Shown here one piece after another: positions 59,239 to 64,000 of a DNA stretch of 64,000 bases. Both the position numbers and the translations under genes were made by a program. The notes beneath the pieces are model-generated. The model saw nothing but the letters and a program-made list of their open reading frames with translations. It did no database searches and had not been told where the DNA came from. Where the stretch lies: contig CAZXCU010000001.1 in the NCBI GenBank assembly GCA_964639245.1, positions 930,001 through 994,000 of the forward strand, written 5' to 3'. The DNA is from SB15 sp964639245 (GTDB lineage: Bacteria > Chloroflexota > Anaerolineae > Aggregatilineales > J027). Each line of letters starts with the position of its first letter. The first letter of the stretch is position 1.

Positions 59239-61923
59239 TTATCCCGTTGTTTTCATGCCTGCGGCGATGCCATTAATCGTAGCAAAAATGGCTTTTAACA
59301 CTTTTTCATACGCCTCGGTGCCATCTTCCAAGGTGCGGAAGTCTCGCAGCAGAGCGACTTGAATAAAGTTTAACGGGTCAATATACGGGTTGCGGCGCTC
59401 AATCGAGGTCTGGATGATGGGCATACTGTCCAGAATTGCTTCCTCCTCCACGATGGCTTTAATCATGTCGCAAGCGCGGGCATGTTCGGATTGGATTTCG
59501 TTGAAAATCTGGGCGCGTAATTCGTCATTAGCAACGAGAGTCGTATACTGCTCGGCAATGCCCATATCCGCTTTGGCAAGGTCAAGCTGGGCATTGTCCA
59601 CCAGCGCATGAAAAAATGACCATTCCTTGTACATGGTGCGGAGGGTGGCAAGGCCATCGGGATTTTGCTGGCAGTAGCTTTCCAGCGCGTGTCCGATGCT
59701 GTACCAGCTTGGAATCAGGGCGCGGCACTGCATCCATGAAAACACCCATGGAATCGCCCGGATGGATTGAAACCCGCCATCTTTGGTGCGTTTGGCGGGA
59801 CGCGAACCAATCGGCAGTTTTGCCAGCGCGTCTATCGGGGTGTATTGATTCCAGAATTCAATAAAACCGGGTCTTTCATAGACAAATTTTCGGAACGCTT
59901 TGAAGCCGGTCTGGGCGAGAAATTCCATGGTCTCGCGCCATTCAGGACGTACCTCAGCATGTTCCGGCGCACCCACCGCAATCAGAGTCGCGTTGAGGAC
60001 TTGCTGCAAATGCCGCCGCGCAATTTCCAGATTGCTGTAACGGTAGGCAATGACTTCCCCCTGTTCGGTAATTTTGATGCGTCCGCTTTTGAGGGAAGCC
60101 GGGGGTTGAGACAAAATGGCTTGATTGGTGGGGCCGCCGCCACGTCCGATGCTGCCGCCGCGCCCGTGAAACAATTCCAGCAAAACGCCTTCTTTATCGC
60201 ACATTTCAGCTAAATTTTGCTGGGCGATATACAAATTCCAGTTGGAAGAAATGTACCCACCGTCTTTGCCACTGTCGGAATAACCCAGCATGATTTGCTG
60301 GCGTTTTTTACGAATTTCGAGATGTTCGCGGTACTGCGGGTTGTCAAACAAGACTTTCATTGTGCTGGCGGCGTTGTGTAAATCTTCGATGGTTTCAAAC
60401 AACGGCACAACATCCACATCGTGATGTACCCCGACTTCTTTTGCCAGCAGCAGCAGCGCAAGGACATCGCTTGGCTGCTGGCTCATGCTGGCGATTACAC
60501 TGTCAATGACTTCTTTCCCATAGTCACGATGCGCCCGCGCTACCATCCGCCACGTATTGATAATGCGGGTGGTAATGTCGGAAAATTGAAATTCAGCCGG
60601 GAAAAGCGGGCGTGGATTTTCAATTTCGTGGCTGAGCAGGGCTTGTTTTTCCGCTTCGGGCATCCCCAGATAATCGTCGGTGATTTTGTAGGCTTTGAAA
60701 ATTTCATGCAGCGCTTCGGCGTGCAAACGGGCATCTTCGCGCACGTCTAAGGGCAGCAAATAGAGGCCAAAAAGTTTAACTTTCAGAATCAAGCGGCTGA
60801 GTGTCCCGCCTGCGCTGTTATGGCCTTTGTTGGCTTGCAGACTTTTTTGAATGAGCAGCAAATCGTCTAAAAATTCCTGTGTTTGATGGTAGCCATTTGT
60901 CTGGAGTTTCTGGCGAATCAGATACAATTTTTGGCGGTAAATTTCGTTGTGGTAACGGCTCTCTAAATCGGGCGTGAGGGCAATCGTTTCGCATAATTCG
61001 GGTAGTACATCGGCTTCATCGGTGGATTGGGTGAGGTGCGAATAGAGATAGTCCACGTCCTTGAGATAAATTTGTAGGGCAGCGGTGCGCTGTTGAGCGA
61101 TGGTCTCTAAGGTGACATCGGCGGTTACATTGGGGTTGCCATCCCGATCTCCACCCACCCAGGAGGAAAAACGCAGCAGGGGCGGAATATTCGTCCAATC
61201 ATGGTCGGGGTAATATTCGCGCAGGGTGCGGCGCAAATCATTATAAATTACCACACAGGTATCCATGACCACCGAGGTGATGAAGTAAATTCCGTAATCT
61301 ACTTCATCCGCAACACGGGCGCGGGTGGTGCGGGTGGGGCGGGTCTGCCAGAGTTCCTCAATTTTGGCGCGAATCACACGGTCAATTTCGAGTTGTTCAC
61401 GCGGCAAAATATCCGGGCGATCACTGTTGGCAAGGACATCTGCAATTTGATGCAGCTTGACCAATACATGTTTGCGTTTGGCTTCTGTCGGATGGGCGGT
61501 CATCACCAAGCGAATCGAAAGTTTATGAAGCAAATTTTCGACTTCCTGGGCAGACAGGCCACGTTTTTTAAGTTTGCTGACGGCTTCTTCAATCGATTCT
61601 TTTTGTTTTTGCTCGCGTTCGCGCTGACGCAGAACACGAATACGCTGTTGGTCTTCGGCAAGGTTAATGAGCTGAAAATAGTTGCTAAAGGCTTTGATGA
61701 GGATATGTTTTTGTTCTAAATTTTGCGCGTTGATGGTTTCAACCAGTGTACGGGCGGCTGTTTCATCGCCCTGCCGCCGATTTTTTGCCGCAATCCGCAC
61801 TTTTTCGACCAATGCCAGCGCCGACTCGCCATGCTGTTCGGTGATAATTTCACCGAGCATATTGCCAAGTGTGCGGATATCTGCGCCGAGTGAGGTTGTT
61901 CCGTTGGTATTTTTGTCTGCCAT
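59239..61923 (-). CDS. ppc: phosphoenolpyruvate carboxylase
   Basis: This cytoplasmic enzyme converts PEP and bicarbonate to oxaloacetate, refilling the TCA cycle. Catalytic signatures are VMTAHPTEAKRKHVL near 140, SWVGGDRDGNPNVT near 250, GYSDSGKDGGYISSNW near 550 and the mobile loop FHGRGGSIGRGGGP near 590. The C-terminus ends with a glycine (AAGMKTTG) like other PEPC enzymes. The length of 894 aa is in the normal range. A charged coiled coil near 95-125 (RQREREQKQKESIEEAVSKL) is a feature of the bacterial branch. AAGGGG precedes the ATG. The sugar dehydrogenase upstream (72-bp gap) may share its message. Confidence 0.95.
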   Translation of the reverse strand: MADKNTNGTTSLGADIRTLGNMLGEIITEQHGESALALVEKVRIAAKNRRQGDETAARTLVETINAQNLEQKHILIKAFSNYFQLINLAEDQQRIRVLRQREREQKQKESIEEAVSKLKKRGLSAQEVENLLHKLSIRLVMTAHPTEAKRKHVLVKLHQIADVLANSDRPDILPREQLEIDRVIRAKIEELWQTRPTRTTRARVADEVDYGIYFITSVVMDTCVVIYNDLRRTLREYYPDHDWTNIPPLLRFSSWVGGDRDGNPNVTADVTLETIAQQRTAALQIYLKDVDYLYSHLTQSTDEADVLPELCETIALTPDLESRYHNEIYRQKLYLIRQKLQTNGYHQTQEFLDDLLLIQKSLQANKGHNSAGGTLSRLILKVKLFGLYLLPLDVREDARLHAEALHEIFKAYKITDDYLGMPEAEKQALLSHEIENPRPLFPAEFQFSDITTRIINTWRMVARAHRDYGKEVIDSVIASMSQQPSDVLALLLLAKEVGVHHDVDVVPLFETIEDLHNAASTMKVLFDNPQYREHLEIRKKRQQIMLGYSDSGKDGGYISSNWNLYIAQQNLAEMCDKEGVLLELFHGRGGSIGRGGGPTNQAILSQPPASLKSGRIKITEQGEVIAYRYSNLEIARRHLQQVLNATLIAVGAPEHAEVRPEWRETMEFLAQTGFKAFRKFVYERPGFIEFWNQYTPIDALAKLPIGSRPAKRTKDGGFQSIRAIPWVFSWMQCRALIPSWYSIGHALESYCQQNPDGLATLRTMYKEWSFFHALVDNAQLDLAKADMGIAEQYTTLVANDELRAQIFNEIQSEHARACDMIKAIVEEEAILDSMPIIQTSIERRNPYIDPLNFIQVALLRDFRTLEDGTEAYEKVLKAIFATINGIAAGMKTTG

Positions 61924-61995
61924 CTCTACGCCCCTTGTGTTTCTGCATAAGGAGAGTGTAGCGCAAAAGATGGCAGTTGAAATTGTGTTAAGCGT

Positions 61996-63075
61996 CTAAT
62001 TGGTGGTGATGCGGTAAATGGCGTTACCACCGATAAAATAAATCGCACCATTGGGGGCAACTTCTATATCGGTGGAGCAAATCAGGTCGCCCAAGTCCAT
62101 TTCTTCGACCTTCTCAAACATGCTGCGGGTTTCGTCCAATTCGGCGCGGCGCAGGATGCCAAAATTCCACCCGCAGTAAAACACGTTGCCTTCCCACTGC
62201 GGGAACATTTCGCCATCATACACGATGATGCCGGTGAGGGCTTGCGGCGGCGTGTAATGCACCACCGGATAGACAAAACGTGCGCCCTCCTGCGGGTTGT
62301 TGTCATCACAGGGATAATCGGGTCGCCAGCCATAGTTACCGCCGGGAAAAATCAGATTCACTTCATCGTCACAGGTGGGGCCGTTTTCGGTGGCAAATAG
62401 ATCGCCGGTGAACGGGTCAAAATCAAAATCAAAGGGGTTTCGCAGCCCATACGCATAGGTCGAATTGTCCTTAAAGGGATTGTCCGGCGCGGGAACGAGC
62501 GCATCGCCTTCCACCGCGAACCGATGAATCCGCCCTTGCATGGCCTTTAAATCTTGGGCAAAGGAGGCTTCGCCATAATCGCCAATGCTGACATAGAGCA
62601 TCCCGTCGTCGCCAAAATGCAAATTCCCGCCCATATGATGACCGACGCGGGTGGTCACAGGGACAGACAACATGCTGACGGGATTTTGCCCGATGCCCTC
62701 CTGCACTTCAAACCGCACCACTTTATTGATGGGATAGGGTGGTTCAATCGAATTGGGTTGGGTGTGATAGACCCAAACATAGCCATTTTCGGTATAGCGG
62801 GGGTCAACCGCGATGCCTAACATACCCCGTTCAACAAACGGGTCAGTTGGCAGCGTTATCACGGGTTCACGTTGCAACCCCCCGTCGGGTGTGACCAGCC
62901 GCACCCGTCCGGTTTCTTTTTCGGTATAAAACAACGTGCCATCCGGCGCAAAAGCCAGCGCCACCGGAAATTCTGCCCCGTCCACGACCACTTCAATCTG
63001 CCAGCTTTTGTGTTGAGCATGGACGGGGGCAGCCAAGAGACCGCCAACCAGTAGAACTAAGATCCAGCGTTTCAA
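61996..63075 (-). CDS. GDH/sorbosone dehydrogenase-type beta-propeller (copy 2)
   Basis: An exported six-bladed propeller of the soluble glucose/sorbosone dehydrogenase group, 359 aa. A signal peptide ends near VHAQ. Motifs are FAPDGTLFYTEKETGRVRL, HHMGGNLHFGDDGMLYVSIG and FATENGPTCDDEVNLIFPGG with NYGWRPDY, very like those at 2355-3455. TTG is the start, with AAAGGA 8 nt upstream. It is transcribed toward ppc. Two copies in one window indicate either duplicated sugar oxidation or different substrates. Confidence 0.85.
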   Translation of the reverse strand: MKRWILVLLVGGLLAAPVHAQHKSWQIEVVVDGAEFPVALAFAPDGTLFYTEKETGRVRLVTPDGGLQREPVITLPTDPFVERGMLGIAVDPRYTENGYVWVYHTQPNSIEPPYPINKVVRFEVQEGIGQNPVSMLSVPVTTRVGHHMGGNLHFGDDGMLYVSIGDYGEASFAQDLKAMQGRIHRFAVEGDALVPAPDNPFKDNSTYAYGLRNPFDFDFDPFTGDLFATENGPTCDDEVNLIFPGGNYGWRPDYPCDDNNPQEGARFVYPVVHYTPPQALTGIIVYDGEMFPQWEGNVFYCGWNFGILRRAELDETRSMFEKVEEMDLGDLICSTDIEVAPNGAIYFIGGNAIYRITTN

Positions 63076-63194
63076 ACCGATGTTCCTTTTTCTTCATCTC
63101 GCCGATTGTAGCAGGGGGAAAGGGAGTCACAAGTGACGTTTGCCATGTATCTCATTGTCTGGGGTAAAATTCATGCTCAGAGGGTTAAACCACG

Positions 63195-63563
63195 ATGCGA
63201 CATCGATTTTTCTGGGAAGATGATTTAATCAAGGTGGGATGGGGCAGCGAAAGTACCTTGCAAGAATGGGATAGTATTCTGGCGTGGGTGCTGCATACCT
63301 TGGATAAAAGTGAAACCACGCTGCATGTGCTGATGGATTTGAGCGAGGTATATAGCGTTACAGAAGAGATGTTTCACCCGGCAATTGCGGCACGGCTGGC
63401 GGAACATCCCAAAGCGGGTTGTTTGCTGCTGGTCAGCCATAACCCTGTTTTTGTTCATTTTGTGAACCAGCATTGGATTACCCAGACGGAGGAAGCCGTC
63501 GGCATCCGATGTTTTTTGGATGTCTCGGATGCCTTAAGCTGGCTGCGCCAAAAACCGCTCTAA
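63195..63563 (+). CDS. small STAS-like protein A
   Basis: A 122-residue soluble protein with a strand-helix pattern: HRFFWEDDLIKVGWGSES, a helix WDSILAWVLHTLDK, the strand LHVLMDLSEVYSV, a helix MFHPAIAARLAEHP and a final strand GCLLLVSHN. The conserved Asp in LMDLSEV matches the position in the proteins at 27147 and 63560. No enzyme motif is seen. The function is unknown; it is possibly a SpoIIAA-like partner-binding module. Its last 4 bp overlap the stop codon of the convergent gene. Confidence 0.5.
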   Translation: MRHRFFWEDDLIKVGWGSESTLQEWDSILAWVLHTLDKSETTLHVLMDLSEVYSVTEEMFHPAIAARLAEHPKAGCLLLVSHNPVFVHFVNQHWITQTEEAVGIRCFLDVSDALSWLRQKPL

Positions 63564-63973
63564 AATAGCATTTTCAACCAATCTAAGGCGGTGTTGCAAT
63601 CATAAAACTGCTGATACTCAATTTCATAATTGCCTTTTAGAAAAAGGTACTCGATATTCAGTCGGATTTCTGTAAATCGAAAACCCGCTTTTGGGTTGAG
63701 TACCGCCGCAAAACGTCCTTGGCGATAAGGCGAAAGTGCATTGCGTACCGCCTCAATGTGAGGGGCAAGGTTGGGATTCCACTTCGGATTTTTGATGCGT
63801 GATATATCCCACAAACCGAGATAGGGGTGATTGGCAGGCCATTCGCGTAGGGTGTCCACCACCTCATCAAAGGTGAGAACCAGTTGTAATGGGGTCATTC
63901 GGTAGCGCTGGGTCACCAACAAAATTTTCTTGTTTTCTGCCCATTGGACAGTGGTATTAATATTATCATTCAT
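63560..63973 (-). CDS. small STAS-like protein B
   Basis: A 137-residue protein with the same layout as its neighbour: TVQWAENKKILLVTQRY, a helix FDEVVDTLREWPANHPY, LGLWDISRIKNP, a helix HIEAVRNALSPYR and GRFAAVLNPKAGFRF. It overlaps the neighbouring gene by 4 bp tail-to-tail. The two are paralogues by pattern, not strongly by sequence. The protein is probably complete, as the ATG is inside the window. Confidence 0.5.
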   Translation of the reverse strand: MNDNINTTVQWAENKKILLVTQRYRMTPLQLVLTFDEVVDTLREWPANHPYLGLWDISRIKNPKWNPNLAPHIEAVRNALSPYRQGRFAAVLNPKAGFRFTEIRLNIEYLFLKGNYEIEYQQFYDCNTALDWLKMLF

Positions 63974-64000
63974 AATTAGTGAAATAATCTCCTATATAAG

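Noticed and set aside
1..64000. CRISPR arrays, rRNA or tRNA genes, prophage
   Set aside because: No regularly spaced repeats, no cas genes, no cloverleaf-like or rRNA-like stretches and no phage structural genes were found on reading both strands; a tRNA-finding program was not available.

Overview
The window looks like a chromosomal segment of a Chloroflexota bacterium, probably Anaerolineae-like. This is inferred from gene content and style, since no rRNA or tRNA gene is visible. The clues are many Sec-exported proteins with Thr/Pro/Glu-rich linkers, numerous secreted beta-propellers, orphan BMP-family binding proteins, a PotB-PotC fusion and intergenic fold-back repeats. Coding density is high, with mostly short gaps. 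No CRISPR array, prophage or intact insertion sequence was seen.

Layout. 0.4-3.5 kb: a minus-strand pair of exported proteins (unknown protein and a GDH-type sugar dehydrogenase). 3.6-9.2 kb: a polyamine-type ABC operon transcribed potBC-potD-potD-potA, ending in a clear terminator and starting at a divergent promoter pair. 9.3-13.6 kb: propeller, epoxide-hydrolase-like enzyme, zinc-ribbon/DUF3592 protein, FemAB-like transferase. 13.6-16.4 kb: two BMP-family binding proteins flanking a small acidic membrane protein. 16.7-18.0 kb: type II NADH dehydrogenase. 18.2-22.6 kb: a giant exported C11 (clostripain) peptidase. 22.7-28.1 kb: unknown exported proteins, TspO and small membrane proteins. 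28.2-31.3 kb: HTTM protein, an antitoxin-like gene followed by a vestige of a PIN toxin, and glucokinase. 31.4-33.2 kb: glycosyltransferase and polysaccharide deacetylase with overlapping reading frames. 33.3-35.7 kb: Lon-like protease with an atypical P-loop, then a 144-bp MITE. 35.9-41.6 kb: MerR regulator, propeller and DUF4397 proteins, a lipoprotein cytochrome c, a Met-rich secreted protein, PPK2. 41.7-47.9 kb: NERD protein, DtxR regulator, a 1342-residue GAF/PAS histidine kinase and a Uma2 nuclease. 47.9-53.4 kb: a more accessory stretch with an NAD-binding reductase, a nuclease-like/DNA-methyltransferase fusion, a second MerR regulator, a PPOX protein and a second Uma2. 53.5-64 kb: M23 peptidase, cNMP-binding protein, choice-of-anchor I protein, MFS exporter, a candidate small structured RNA, PEP carboxylase, a second sugar dehydrogenase and two small STAS-like proteins.

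How the parts fit. Transport (Pot, BMP), sugar oxidation and phosphorylation (two GDH-type enzymes, glucokinase), anaplerosis (PEP carboxylase), respiration (NDH-2, cytochrome c) and phosphate/energy storage (PPK2) suggest a heterotrophic, aerobically respiring cell. Regulation includes two MerR proteins whose own promoters, and that of the nearby reductase, have the 19-bp spacer typical of MerR targets.

The strongest non-routine signals are: the fold-back repeat family placed just after minus-strand stop codons; the MITE with a perfect 5-bp target duplication; the predicted MerR operators; the nuclease-like/methyltransferase fusion; the decayed VapC; the small structured transcript at 59.0-59.2 kb; and a 12-bp inverted repeat that would pair with the start codon of the second BMP gene. 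All functional statements rest on reading motifs by eye, and no database search was run.
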